DNA of 64,000 nt from positions 1 to 64,000 of the forward strand of contig CAMBVS010000005.1 in the NCBI GenBank assembly GCA_945871425.1, written 5' to 3'. The first letter of the stretch is position 1, and every line of letters starts with the position of its first letter. The position numbers and the translations under genes are program-made. This document shows positions 53,380 to 62,316 of the stretch, piece after piece. Source of the DNA: Rhizobium sp. Q54. Lineage in GTDB: Bacteria > Pseudomonadota > Alphaproteobacteria > SHVZ01. A model generated the notes under the pieces. It did no database searches. It was not told the DNA's origin and saw nothing but the letters and a program-made list of their open reading frames with translations.

Positions 53380-53731
53380 GCGCCGGGCGCTCGTCCTTCT
53401 CGCCCTCCTTGCGGCGCTTCCGGCCTCGGCCCAGGAGCGCCAGGCGGTGCTTCAGGGGCTCGACAAGGTTACGGCGCGCGTCTCCACCATCAACGCCCAG
53501 ATCGGCCGCCCGGCCCGCTTCGGCACGCTCGAGATCACGCTCCGCGCCTGCCACAAACGCCCGCCGGAGGAGCCGCCCGAAAGCGCCGCCTTCCTCGAGA
53601 TCCGCGAGCTTCGCTTAGGCGAGCAGCCGCGGTCGCTCTTCTCCGGCTGGATGTTCGCCTCCAGCCCGGCGCTCAACCCGCTCCAGCATCCGGTCTACGA
53701 CGTCTGGGTGCTGGACTGCAAAGCCGGGTGA
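53360..53731 (+). CDS. DUF2155 family exported protein
   Basis: A 123-residue protein with an N-terminal signal peptide (about 1-25, RRALVLLALLAALPASA) and the DUF2155 core: VTARVSTINAQIGRPARFGTLEITLRACHKRPPEE, then SLFSGWMFASSPALNPLQHPVYDVWVLDC. Two cysteines may pair in the periplasm. Function unknown; the gene is conserved next to mlaD, NDUFA12 and aat in alphaproteobacteria. It starts inside the end of mlaD, so translation is probably coupled. Confidence 0.88.
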   Translation: MRRRSLERRALVLLALLAALPASAQERQAVLQGLDKVTARVSTINAQIGRPARFGTLEITLRACHKRPPEEPPESAAFLEIRELRLGEQPRSLFSGWMFASSPALNPLQHPVYDVWVLDCKAG

Positions 53732-53747
53732 CGTTCGAAGGCGCGCC

Positions 53748-54347
53748 TCAGCCCTTCGGAAACGCCGCGTCGCGGACGATGGCGTCCTCCAGCATCTGGC
53801 GATAGGCCTCGCGCGGGACCTCGCGCGCGCCGAAGCGGGCGAGGTGCTCGGTCAGGAACTGGGTGTCGAGAAGGGTGAAGCCGCCGCGTGTCAGCCGCTC
53901 GACCAGCGCGGCTAGGGCCACCTTGCTGGCGTCGGTCTCCCGGCTGAACATGCTCTCTCCGAAGAACGCGGCGCCGAGCGCCACGCCGTAGAGGCCGCCG
54001 ACCAGCTCGTCTCCCCGCCAGGTCTCGACCGAATGGGCGAAGCCCAGGCGGTAGAGCTGGTTGTAGAGCCGCTCGATCTCCGGGTTGATCCAGGTGTCGC
54101 GCCGCTTGGCGGTGGTCTCGGCGCAGCCCACCAGGACCTCTTCGAAGGCGGTGTCGCAGCGGACCTCGAAGATGCCGCGCTTGATGGTCTTCCTCAAGCT
54201 GCGCGGCATGTGGAAGCCGTCGAGCGGCAGCACGCCCCGCTTGTCGGGGTCGACGAAGACGATGCGCGGGTCGTCGCGCCCCTCTGCCATCGGGAAGACG
54301 CCGATGGCGTATGCCTTGAGCAGAAGTTCCGGCGAAAGGGGTTTCAC
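53748..54347 (-). CDS. aat: Leucyl/phenylalanyl-tRNA-protein transferase
   Basis: Aat adds Leu or Phe to N-terminal Arg/Lys of proteins for N-end-rule degradation. The 199-residue protein has PELLLKAYAIGVFPMAEGRDDPRIVFVDPDKRGVLPLD near the N-terminus, WINPEIERLYNQLYRLGFAHSVETW, and the core GGLYGVALGAAFFGESMFSRETDASK. GTG start (MKPLSPELL) 7 nt after the accC stop. The neighbouring accC, accB and aroQ form one minus-strand block. Confidence 0.93.
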   Translation of the reverse strand: MKPLSPELLLKAYAIGVFPMAEGRDDPRIVFVDPDKRGVLPLDGFHMPRSLRKTIKRGIFEVRCDTAFEEVLVGCAETTAKRRDTWINPEIERLYNQLYRLGFAHSVETWRGDELVGGLYGVALGAAFFGESMFSRETDASKVALAALVERLTRGGFTLLDTQFLTEHLARFGAREVPREAYRQMLEDAIVRDAAFPKG

Positions 54348-54354
54348 CCCCCGA

Positions 54355-55719
54355 TCATGCCGCAGGCTTGGTTCCCTGGACCAGCCCTTCCAGCCAGTGG
54401 ATGTCGTAGCGGCCATCGAGGAAGGCCGGCTCGGTCATCAGCCGCTGGTGCAGCGGGATGGTGGTGTCGATGCCGCCGACCACGTATTCGCCGAGCGCGC
54501 GCTTGAGCCGCATCAGGCACTCGTTCCGGTTCGCGCCGTGGACGATCAGCTTGGCGACCAGGCTGTCGTAGTGGGGCGGCACGGTGTAGCCGGCGAAGAC
54601 GCCTGAATCGACCCTGACGCCGGCGCCGCCCGGCGCGTGGTAGTCGGTGACCTTGCCGGGCGAGGGCCGGAAGGTGCGCGAGTCCTCGGCGTTGATCCGG
54701 CACTCGATGGCGTGGCCCTGGAAGCGGACGTCCTCCTGGGCGAAGGAGAGCTTGGATCCGGAGGCGACGCGGATCTGCTCGCGCACCAGGTCGATGCCGG
54801 TGATCGCCTCGGTGATCGGGTGCTCGACCTGGAGGCGGGTGTTCATCTCGATGAAGTAGAAGCGTCCGTCCTCGTAGAGGAACTCGATGGTGCCGAGGCC
54901 GCGATAGCCCAGCTTCGTCATCGCATCGACCGCGATCTTGCCGATCTCGGCCCGGGACTCGGCATTGAGCGCCGGCGACGGCGCCTCCTCCAGCAGCTTC
55001 TGGTGACGGCGCTGGATCGAGCAGTCGCGCTCGCCCAGATGCACGATGTTGCCGAAGGAGTCGCCGAGAATCTGGATCTCGATGTGGCGAGGCCTCGCCA
55101 GGTACTTCTCGATGTAGACGGCATCGTTGCCGAATCCCGCCTTGGCTTCGCGGCGCGCCAGCTTGAGCGCCTCGTCGAGCTCGCCCTCCTTCCAGGCGAC
55201 CTTCATGCCGCGGCCGCCGCCGCCGGCCGCCGCCTTGACGATCACCGGAAAGCCGATGCCCTCGGCCAGCCGCTTCGCCTCGGCATCGCCGTCCGGCCCG
55301 GCGGGAATCGCATCCTGCGAGCCCGGCACGCACGGCACGCCCGCCTCGATCATCGCCTTCTTCGCCAGGATCTTGTCGCCCATCAGCCGGATGTGCTCGG
55401 GCGTCGGGCCGATGAAGGTGAAGCCGTGCTCTTCCACCATCTCGGCGAAGCCGGCGTTCTCGGAGAGGAAGCCGACGCCGGGATGGATGGCATCGGCGTT
55501 GGTGATGGTCGCGGCGGTCAGGATCGCCGGGATGTTGAGGTAGCTTTCGCGGGCCGGGGGCGGGCCGATGCAGACGGCCTCGTCGGCGAGCCGCACATGC
55601 ATGGCGTCCGCATCGGCGGTCGAATGCACGGCGACGGTCTGGATGCCCATCTCGCGGCAGGCGCGATGGATGCGGAGCGCGATCTCGCCCCGGTTGGCGA
55701 TGAGCACCTTCTCGAACAT
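54355..55719 (-). CDS. accC: Acetyl-CoA carboxylase, biotin carboxylase subunit
   Basis: AccC carboxylates biotin on AccB with ATP, the first step of fatty-acid synthesis. The 454-residue ATP-grasp enzyme starts [17 protein letters not shown] and has the ATP loop [12 protein letters not shown] (about 162-173), [17 protein letters not shown], and [20 protein letters not shown]. It is 23 nt downstream of accB on the same strand, and is followed by aat. Confidence 0.96.
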   Translation of the reverse strand: MFEKVLIANRGEIALRIHRACREMGIQTVAVHSTADADAMHVRLADEAVCIGPPPARESYLNIPAILTAATITNADAIHPGVGFLSENAGFAEMVEEHGFTFIGPTPEHIRLMGDKILAKKAMIEAGVPCVPGSQDAIPAGPDGDAEAKRLAEGIGFPVIVKAAAGGGGRGMKVAWKEGELDEALKLARREAKAGFGNDAVYIEKYLARPRHIEIQILGDSFGNIVHLGERDCSIQRRHQKLLEEAPSPALNAESRAEIGKIAVDAMTKLGYRGLGTIEFLYEDGRFYFIEMNTRLQVEHPITEAITGIDLVREQIRVASGSKLSFAQEDVRFQGHAIECRINAEDSRTFRPSPGKVTDYHAPGGAGVRVDSGVFAGYTVPPHYDSLVAKLIVHGANRNECLMRLKRALGEYVVGGIDTTIPLHQRLMTEPAFLDGRYDIHWLEGLVQGTKPAA

Positions 55720-55742
55720 CGGCTCTAGGCCATCGCCCGGTC

Positions 55743-56198
55743 TTACTCGACGACCGCGAGCAGCTGGCCGTACTCGACCGGCTCGCCGTTGGCGACGGCG
55801 ATCTCAGCGATCGTGCCCGAACGCGGCGCCGGGATCGGGTTCATCACCTTCATCGCCTCGATGATCATCAGGGTCTGGCCCTCGCGCACCGTGTCGCCCG
55901 GCTTGACGAACTGGGCCGCACCCGGCTCGGGTGCCAGATAGACGGTGCCGACCATGGGCGACTTGAGCGCGCCCGGATGATCGGCACGCCTGACCTCAGC
56001 CACCGGAGCAGCGGCGGGCGCCGGCACCATCGGCGCCGCGGCGGCCGGGGCCGTCATGGTCACCGGCGCCGGCTGGCGGACGACGCGAAGGCGCCAGTCC
56101 TTGGCGCTGTACTCGATCTCGGTCAGGCCCGTCTCGTCGAGGAGCTGCGCCATCTGGCGCACCAGCCCTTCGTCGATCTCCTTTTCCTTGCGCATCAT
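55743..56198 (-). CDS. accB: Acetyl-CoA carboxylase biotin carboxyl carrier protein
   Basis: BCCP carries the biotin of acetyl-CoA carboxylase. The 151-residue protein has a helical N-terminus, an Ala/Pro/Val-rich linker (about 42-72), and a C-terminal biotinyl domain with the biotin-accepting Lys117 in EAMKVMN. Two adjacent ATGs give MM; either may be used. It overlaps the aroQ stop (ATGA) and precedes accC. Confidence 0.96.
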   Translation of the reverse strand: MMRKEKEIDEGLVRQMAQLLDETGLTEIEYSAKDWRLRVVRQPAPVTMTAPAAAAPMVPAPAAAPVAEVRRADHPGALKSPMVGTVYLAPEPGAAQFVKPGDTVREGQTLMIIEAMKVMNPIPAPRSGTIAEIAVANGEPVEYGQLLAVVE

Positions 56199-56656
56199 GC
56201 CGGCCTCACCATCTGCGCCAGGCCCTGGATGGCGAGCGCATAGCCGTGGACGCCGAAGCCGCAGAGCACGCCGCGGGCCACCGGCGAGATGTAGGACTTA
56301 TGCCGGAAGGGCTCGCGCTTGTAGATGTTGGAGATGTGGACCTCGATCACCGGCAGCTCCGAAAGGCTGAGCGCATCGAGGAGTGCGACCGAGGTGTGGG
56401 TATAGGCGCCGGCATTGATGACGATCCCCGCCATCTTCCCGCGCGCCTCCTGGATCCAGGTGACCAGCTCGCCCTCGTGGTTGGACTGGCGGAACTCGAG
56501 GCCGAGCCCGGCCGACTTCGCCGCCTTCCGGCACAGTTTTTCGACGTCGGCCAGCGTGGCCATGCCATAGAGGGCCGGCTCACGCACACCCAGCATGTTG
56601 AGGTTGGGGCCGTTCAGAACCAAGATCTTGGGGGTAGAACGCACGGGCCGGGCCAT
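56195..56656 (-). CDS. aroQ: 3-dehydroquinate dehydratase, type II
   Basis: AroQ dehydrates 3-dehydroquinate in the shikimate pathway. The 153-residue protein has [23 protein letters not shown] (catalytic Tyr30), [37 protein letters not shown] (catalytic His107 and Arg114) and the C-terminal GVHGYALA. The [13 protein letters not shown] is preferred; another ATG 21 nt further up (MPRQPPG) is an alternative. It is the first gene of the aroQ-accB-accC-aat block and divergent from kynU. Confidence 0.93.
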   Translation of the reverse strand: MARPVRSTPKILVLNGPNLNMLGVREPALYGMATLADVEKLCRKAAKSAGLGLEFRQSNHEGELVTWIQEARGKMAGIVINAGAYTHTSVALLDALSLSELPVIEVHISNIYKREPFRHKSYISPVARGVLCGFGVHGYALAIQGLAQMVRPA

Positions 56657-56774
56657 CCCTGGCGGTTGACGGGGCATCGGCGGGTTATAGCACGCGAGCC
56701 GGATGGTGCAACGCGAAGCGGGCTTGCCCGGACGCCCCTGATGATAGAGTTTTGACGCCTTGCCGGGAGCCGCC

Positions 56775-58025
56775 ATGACCACTGCCGCCGCCACGCCGAC
56801 CCGCGACGATTGCCTCAAGCTCGACCGGGAGGACCCGATCCGCGCCTTCCGCGACCGCTTCCGCCTGCCGGAGGGGCTGATCTACCTCGACGGCAATTCG
56901 CTGGGAGCGCTGCCGAAGAAGGCGGCGGAGCGGGTCGCGCAAGTCGTCGACGTCGAATGGGCCGAGCATCTGGTCGATGGCTGGCTCAAGGACAACTGGA
57001 TGGGCCTGTCCGAAGCGCTGGGCGACAAGATCGCCAAGCTGATCGGCGCCGACCAGGGCGAGGTGATCGTCGTCGACACCACCTCGATCAATGTCCACAA
57101 GGTGCTGGCGGCGGCGCTGCTGATGCGCCCCGAGCGCCGCACGTTGCTCACCGACCAGGGGAACTTCCCGACCGATGTCTACATGGCGCAGGGGCTTGCC
57201 GATTTCCTTGAGCGCCAGCATAGGGTGAAGATCGTCGGCGAGGATGAGCTCATCCAGTCGATCGACGACGACACCGCCGTCGTCTTCCTGACCCAGATCA
57301 ACTACCGGACCGGCCGGCTCTACGACATGGCCAAGATCACCGCCGCCGCCCATGCCAAGGGTGCCTTGGCGATCTGGGACGTGGCGCATACCGCCGGCTG
57401 CATGCCGATCGAGCTCAACAAGATCCAGGCCGATTTCGCCGTCGGTTGCGGCTACAAGTATCTCAACGGCGGTCCGGGCGCGCCGGCCTTCGTCTTCGCG
57501 CCGAAGCGCCACCAGGACAAGGTTCGCCAGCCGCTCACCGGCTGGCTCGGCCACGCCAACCCCTTCGAGTTCGACCTCGACTACAAGCCGGCCCCGGGCA
57601 TCCGGCAGTGGCGTGCCTCGTCGCCGCCGATCCTCGGGGTCGTTGCGATGGAAGCCGGCATCGACGACCTGATCGAGTTCGGCATGGACAAGGTGCGCGC
57701 CAAGTCGCTGGCGCTGACCGGCCTGTTTATGGAGCTGATCGACAAGCGCCTGGCCAAGTACGGCTTCACCTTCGCCACCCCGCGTGACGAGCAGCGCGGC
57801 AGCCAGGTGGCGCTTCGCCACAAGGACGGCTGGTCGATCATGCAGGCACTGAAGGCGCGCAAGGTCATCGGGGATTTCCGCGAGCCGAACATCGTCCGCT
57901 TCGGCTTCGCCGCCCCCTATGTCCGCTACGTCGACGTCTGGGACGCGGTCGATCACCTTGCCGACGTGATGGAAACGGGCGCCTGGAAGAAGCCCGAGTA
58001 CCAGGCGAAGAAGTGGGTCACCTGA
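56775..58025 (+). CDS. kynU: Kynureninase
   Basis: KynU splits kynurenine to anthranilate and alanine (or 3-hydroxykynurenine to 3-hydroxyanthranilate) with PLP. The 416-residue protein has [60 protein letters not shown], and the PLP Lys about 228 in [17 protein letters not shown] 11 nt after GGGAG is chosen over a TTG five codons up. No other kyn gene is nearby. Followed after 4 nt by a methyltransferase gene. Confidence 0.94.
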   Translation: MTTAAATPTRDDCLKLDREDPIRAFRDRFRLPEGLIYLDGNSLGALPKKAAERVAQVVDVEWAEHLVDGWLKDNWMGLSEALGDKIAKLIGADQGEVIVVDTTSINVHKVLAAALLMRPERRTLLTDQGNFPTDVYMAQGLADFLERQHRVKIVGEDELIQSIDDDTAVVFLTQINYRTGRLYDMAKITAAAHAKGALAIWDVAHTAGCMPIELNKIQADFAVGCGYKYLNGGPGAPAFVFAPKRHQDKVRQPLTGWLGHANPFEFDLDYKPAPGIRQWRASSPPILGVVAMEAGIDDLIEFGMDKVRAKSLALTGLFMELIDKRLAKYGFTFATPRDEQRGSQVALRHKDGWSIMQALKARKVIGDFREPNIVRFGFAAPYVRYVDVWDAVDHLADVMETGAWKKPEYQAKKWVT

Positions 58026-58029
58026 GCCG

Positions 58030-58698
58030 ATGGCGGGACCTTCCGCCGGGGTCGTCGCAGGCCCCGGCCCGCGGCTGACGGTGTTGCATTGCGGCTGCGG
58101 CCCGGCCCGCCGCGAGAACATACCCCACGGGTTCCAGGGCCTGGAGTGGCGCGAGCTGCGCTACGACATCGATCCGGCAGCGGCGCCAGACATCGTCGGC
58201 TCGATCATCGACATGAGCGTGGTCGCCACCGGCTCGATCGACGCGCTCTACAATTCTCACGTCATCGAGCACCTGTATCCGCACGAGGTGCCGGTGGCGC
58301 TCGGCGAGTTCCACCGGGTGCTAAAGGCCGAAGGGTTCGTCGTGCTCGGGTGCCCGGATCTCCAGTCGGTCGCCGAGCAGGTCGCAACCGGCAGGCTGAT
58401 GGAGACGGCCGTCCAGTCGCCGTCCGGTCCGATCTCGGCGGTCGACATGCTCTACGGATACCGGCCGGCGCTGGCGGCCGGCAATCTGTTCATGGCGCAT
58501 CGCACCGGTTTCACCGCCGGTTCGATCGGTGAGCATTTCGGCGCCGCCGGCTTCGTCCGGGCGCTGACGGTGCGCTCGGCCACCTACGATCTCTGGGCGC
58601 TGGCGACCAAGCACGATGCGGCCGACGACGAACTCTACCGCCTCGCCAATGCATTCCTGCCGCGCGTCGCGCCCTGGGCCGGGCCGCCACCGGTCTGA
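58030..58698 (+). CDS. Class I SAM-dependent methyltransferase
   Basis: A 222-residue protein with a methyltransferase-11-like core: LTVLHCGCGPARRENIP as motif I, LRYDIDPAAAPDIVGSIIDM, DALYNSHVIEHLYPHEVP, and LKAEGFVVLGCPDLQ. The order resembles SAM-dependent methyltransferases that act on sugars or lipids. It lies 4 nt after kynU and may be co-transcribed, though no pathway link is evident. Its end is 12 nt from the convergent rodA gene. Confidence 0.78.
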   Translation: MAGPSAGVVAGPGPRLTVLHCGCGPARRENIPHGFQGLEWRELRYDIDPAAAPDIVGSIIDMSVVATGSIDALYNSHVIEHLYPHEVPVALGEFHRVLKAEGFVVLGCPDLQSVAEQVATGRLMETAVQSPSGPISAVDMLYGYRPALAAGNLFMAHRTGFTAGSIGEHFGAAGFVRALTVRSATYDLWALATKHDAADDELYRLANAFLPRVAPWAGPPPV

Positions 58699-58710
58699 AC
58701 GGCCGCACCC

Positions 58711-59853
58711 CTACCCGTGCCAGCGCGGGATCTCGACGTCGCGGTGGATCGAGACCGAGATCAGCAGCCCCGCCCCCGCCAGCAGCGTCAGCATGGCGGT
58801 GCCGCCATAGGAGACCAGCGGCAGCGGAATGCCGACCACCGGCACCAGGCCCATCACCATCGCCATGTTGATGAAGACGTAAAGGAACATCTGGGTGGTG
58901 ACGCCGATGGCGACCAGCCGGCCGAATTGGCTGCGGGTGCGCAGCGCGATGGCGAAGCCGTAGGTCAGCAACAGGACATAGAGCCCGAGCAGGACCAGGC
59001 ATCCGACCATGCCGAACTCCTCGGCCAGCACGGTGAAGATGAAGTCGGTCTGCATTTCCGGCAGGAAGCGAAGCTGGCCTTGCGTTCCGTTGAGGAAGCC
59101 CTTGCCGAAGATGCCGCCGGACCCGAGAGCGATCTTCGACTGCAGGATGTTGTAGCCGGCGCCGAGCGGATCCTGGGTCGGGTCGAGGAAGGTGTAGACC
59201 CGGCGCTTCTGGTAGTCCTTGAGGAAGGACCAGGCGACGGGCACCGCGGCCCCGGCGAGTCCACCGACCAGGATGAACTTCCAGATGCGCACGCCGGCCG
59301 CCAGCATCACCGCGGCCGAGCCGATGGCGAGCAGCATGGCCGTGCCGAGGTTCGGCTGGCGCAGCACCAGCGCCACCGGGAACCCGATCAGCAGCAGCGG
59401 CGGGATCACCAGCAGCGGCTTTCCCACCTGATCCAGCGTCAGTCCATGGTAGTAGCGCGCCAGCGCCAGCACCAAGGCCACCTTCATCAGCTCGGACGGT
59501 TGCAGCTGGATGATGCCGCCGAAGTCGATCCAGCGCTGCGCCCCGCCGCCGACCCGGCCCATGACGTCCACCACCACCAGGAGGACGAGGGCGAGCCCGT
59601 AGATCAGGTAGGCGTAGCGGAGCCAGAGCCGGATATCGACCAGCGCGATCGCCATCATGACGATCAGGCCGACGACGAGCCGGGCGAGCTGGCGGGACGC
59701 CCACGGAGACCAGGCGCCGCCGGCGGCCGAATACAGCATGGCGATGCCGATCGACGCGATCGCCAGCACCAGCGCGACCAGCCCCCAGTTCACCAGGAGC
59801 AGCTTCCGCAGGATGCTGAGATCAGGCGCGGGCCGGCCGATCTCTTGGACCAT
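58711..59853 (-). CDS. rodA: Rod shape-determining glycosyltransferase RodA (SEDS)
   Basis: A 380-residue SEDS-family peptidoglycan glycosyltransferase with about ten membrane helices. It has the conserved GGAQRWIDFGGIIQLQPSELMKVALVLALARYY segment, RQPNLGTAMLL, QSKIALGSGGIFGKGFLNGTQGQLRFLPEMQTDFIF and VPVVGIPLPLVSYGGTAMLT. It works with PBP2 in lateral wall growth. mreBCD and mrdA are not in the window on this side, so the usual operon is split or lies elsewhere. Divergent from cinA. Confidence 0.94.
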   Translation of the reverse strand: MVQEIGRPAPDLSILRKLLLVNWGLVALVLAIASIGIAMLYSAAGGAWSPWASRQLARLVVGLIVMMAIALVDIRLWLRYAYLIYGLALVLLVVVDVMGRVGGGAQRWIDFGGIIQLQPSELMKVALVLALARYYHGLTLDQVGKPLLVIPPLLLIGFPVALVLRQPNLGTAMLLAIGSAAVMLAAGVRIWKFILVGGLAGAAVPVAWSFLKDYQKRRVYTFLDPTQDPLGAGYNILQSKIALGSGGIFGKGFLNGTQGQLRFLPEMQTDFIFTVLAEEFGMVGCLVLLGLYVLLLTYGFAIALRTRSQFGRLVAIGVTTQMFLYVFINMAMVMGLVPVVGIPLPLVSYGGTAMLTLLAGAGLLISVSIHRDVEIPRWHG

Positions 59854-59940
59854 GGGCGAGATTTAGCCGATTCTTGCCCTATGATACAGGCGCCCGTCGC
59901 CCCACCTCCTGATATCGCCCCACTTCCCCGGACACTCACC

Positions 59941-61206
59941 ATGCGCATCGAGATCATCTGCACGGGGGACGAGGTCCTGACCGGCAAGATCGTCAACTCG
60001 AACTTCAGCTACATGAGCCAGAAGCTTGAGGACGTCGGGTTGTCGGTGGTCTGGGGCACCACCGTCGGCGACGACCGCGACCGTCTCGAGGAGGCGTTCC
60101 GGCTCGCCTCCGCCCGCGCCGACGCGGTGATCGTCAACGGCGGCCTCGGCCCCACTGTCGACGACCTCTCCCAGGAGATCGCCGCCAAGGCCGCTGGCGT
60201 CGAGCTGGTGCTGAACCAGGAATGGCTCTCCCGCATGGAGGACTTCTTCAAGCGCCGCAGCCGCGTCATGCCGCCCAACAACACCAAGCAGGCGATGCTA
60301 CCGGTGACGGCCGAGATCCTCGACAACCCGATCGGCACCGCCTGCGGCTTCGCCGTCGACATCGGCAAGGCCCGCTTCTTCTTCACCCCGGGCGTGCCGC
60401 GCGAGCTCCGCCGCATGCTGGAGGAGCAGATCGTGCCGCGCCTCCTGGCCAGGAGCGGCCGCGCCGTCACCATCCACCTGAAGCGCTTCCACTCCTACGG
60501 CCTCGGCGAATCCCATGTCGACCAGCTGCTGGCCGGCATCGAGGAGATGGTGCCCGACGGCAGCATCAAGCTGGGCTTCCGCGCCCACTACCCGCAGCTC
60601 GAGACCAAGCTGGTGGTGCGGGGGACGGACATGGACGATGTCCGCCGGAAGCTAGCTCCGGTCGAAAGCGAGGTGAGGAAGCGGGTCGGCACCTTCATCC
60701 TGGCCGAGGACGACCAGACGCTGGAAGGCGTGGTGCTGGCGGCGCTCCACGCCGGCTCGGGCACCCTCGCCGTCGCCGAGACCTTCACCGGCGGACAGAT
60801 CGCCGCCCGCATCGCGCATCTGGCCGGTGCCGAGACGATGTTCCGGCGGGGTGTCGTCGCCCGCGACCTGGGCCAGCTGCGTGCCGCGATCGGGCTCCGG
60901 GCGGAAGCGGGCGCTGGTTCGACCGAGGCGGCGATCGAGGTTGCCCGGGCGCTCCGCGTCCAGGCGGGCGCCAGCCATGCGCTCGCCGTCCTGATCGACC
61001 TCGACGAGGGCGCCGACCGGCTCGAATTCGGCGGCACCCTCCACATCGCCATCGCCACCGACAAGGACGCGGTGTCGCGTCAGGCGCGCCTACTCGGCGG
61101 CCGCGAATGGGTCAGGCTCGGCGCCGTCGAGATGGGCCTCGACTGCCTCCGCCGCTATCTGCAGGACCTGCCGGTCGACGAAAAGATCGACTTCGAGAAG
61201 AAGTAG
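59941..61206 (+). CDS. cinA: CinA family protein with altered C-terminal nicotinamide deamidase domain
   Basis: A 421-residue CinA. The N-terminal MoCF/COG1058 domain is intact: IEIICTGDEVLTGKIVNSNFSYM, VNGGLGPTVDDLSQEI (ADP-ribose pyrophosphatase region), PIGTACGFAVDIGKARFFFTPGVPREL. The C-terminal CinA (PncC, NMN deamidase) domain is degenerate: the family motif ESxTGG is ETFTGG here (280-285), and the usual GGV-Y/K segment reads RRGVVARDLGQLR. So a residue of the catalytic set is changed. The ATG MRIEIICTGDE matches the family. Divergent from rodA; convergent with the Ldh gene. Confidence 0.85.
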   Translation: MRIEIICTGDEVLTGKIVNSNFSYMSQKLEDVGLSVVWGTTVGDDRDRLEEAFRLASARADAVIVNGGLGPTVDDLSQEIAAKAAGVELVLNQEWLSRMEDFFKRRSRVMPPNNTKQAMLPVTAEILDNPIGTACGFAVDIGKARFFFTPGVPRELRRMLEEQIVPRLLARSGRAVTIHLKRFHSYGLGESHVDQLLAGIEEMVPDGSIKLGFRAHYPQLETKLVVRGTDMDDVRRKLAPVESEVRKRVGTFILAEDDQTLEGVVLAALHAGSGTLAVAETFTGGQIAARIAHLAGAETMFRRGVVARDLGQLRAAIGLRAEAGAGSTEAAIEVARALRVQAGASHALAVLIDLDEGADRLEFGGTLHIAIATDKDAVSRQARLLGGREWVRLGAVEMGLDCLRRYLQDLPVDEKIDFEKK

Positions 61207-61214
61207 ACGATCCC

Positions 61215-62297
61215 TTACATCGCCGCCGACTGGATCCGCCGCTCGTCCAATCCCAGCTCGCGCGCGGTCGTCACCAGAGACTGCCAGATCTCGTCGGGCA
61301 GCGGGATGCCTTCGGCGAGGCGCGTCTCGCGCAGCCGCGCCTCGGTCTCGCCCGGCACCAGCACTTCCTCGCCGGGAACCGGCTTCGCGGTCTTGACCCA
61401 GCCGACGAAGCGATCGAGCTCGCCCGGAAGGAAGTTCGCCGGATCGACGATCTTCGGATCGACATAGAAGGACATCATGCCGTTGGCGAAGCGGCGGCCG
61501 GCCTCGGCCGCGCCGGTGCCGGTGAGCGCGCCGCCCAGCACCTCGCACATGAAGGCGAGGCCGGAGCCCTTGTGGTCGCCGAAGGCGCGGATGGCGCCCT
61601 TGCCCCGCTTGTAGTCACGGCCGCCGGCGACGTCATAGTTGCCGTAGAGGAGATGCGGGTCGCCACCCATCTTGCCGTCCGGGCCGATCAGCGCGTTCTC
61701 GGGCACCTTCTTGCCGCCCTTGCTCGCCACCAGAACCTTGCCTTCGGCGACGACGGATGTCGCGAAATCCAGCACCAGCGGCGCCAGGCCCGGCCTCGGC
61801 ACGCCGACGCAATAGGGCGCGGTCGAGAAGCGCCGTTCCACCGCACCGTAGGGCGCGACCAGGATCGAGCCGGCGGCGTTGACGAAATGGACCGAGACCA
61901 GCCCCGCCTCCGCCGCCATCTCGGCCCAGTCGCCGACCCGGCCGATATGGCCGGAATTGCGCAGGGCCACTGCGGAGAGCCCCATCGCCCGGCACTTGTC
62001 GATGCCGATCCGGACCGCCTGCGGCGCCGCGGTCTGGCCGAAGCCGTAGCGGGCGTCGACGACGGCGAGCACCGGTGTCTCGACCACCACCTCGACCTTG
62101 CGGTCGGCGTGGATCAGGCCTTCGGTCTTCATCTGCACATAGCGCGGCACGCGGACGACGCCGTGGCTGTCGTGACCGGTTAGGTTGGCGGCGACGAGGT
62201 AGCGGCCGACGCGAGCCCCCTCCTGGGCCGAACAGCCGGCCTTGACGAAGATGTCGCCGACGAAGTCCTGCAGCGAGCTCGCCTTCAGCGTCACCAT
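61215..62297 (-). CDS. Ldh family (type 2 malate/L-lactate/ureidoglycolate) dehydrogenase
   Basis: A 360-residue NAD(P)-dependent 2-hydroxyacid dehydrogenase of the Ldh_2 family. Landmarks: NLTGHDSHGVVRVPRY (His42/His45), DARYGFGQTAAPQAVRIGIDKC, RNSGHIGRVGDWAE (catalytic His about 117), and DHKGSGLAFMCEVLGGALTG. It may act on malate, ureidoglycolate or similar hydroxyacids. It begins 19 nt after the Kup stop codon on the same strand and ends 8 nt from the cinA stop. Confidence 0.88.
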   Translation of the reverse strand: MVTLKASSLQDFVGDIFVKAGCSAQEGARVGRYLVAANLTGHDSHGVVRVPRYVQMKTEGLIHADRKVEVVVETPVLAVVDARYGFGQTAAPQAVRIGIDKCRAMGLSAVALRNSGHIGRVGDWAEMAAEAGLVSVHFVNAAGSILVAPYGAVERRFSTAPYCVGVPRPGLAPLVLDFATSVVAEGKVLVASKGGKKVPENALIGPDGKMGGDPHLLYGNYDVAGGRDYKRGKGAIRAFGDHKGSGLAFMCEVLGGALTGTGAAEAGRRFANGMMSFYVDPKIVDPANFLPGELDRFVGWVKTAKPVPGEEVLVPGETEARLRETRLAEGIPLPDEIWQSLVTTARELGLDERRIQSAAM

Positions 62298-62316
62298 GTC
62301 GGGTTCTCTCGGACGT

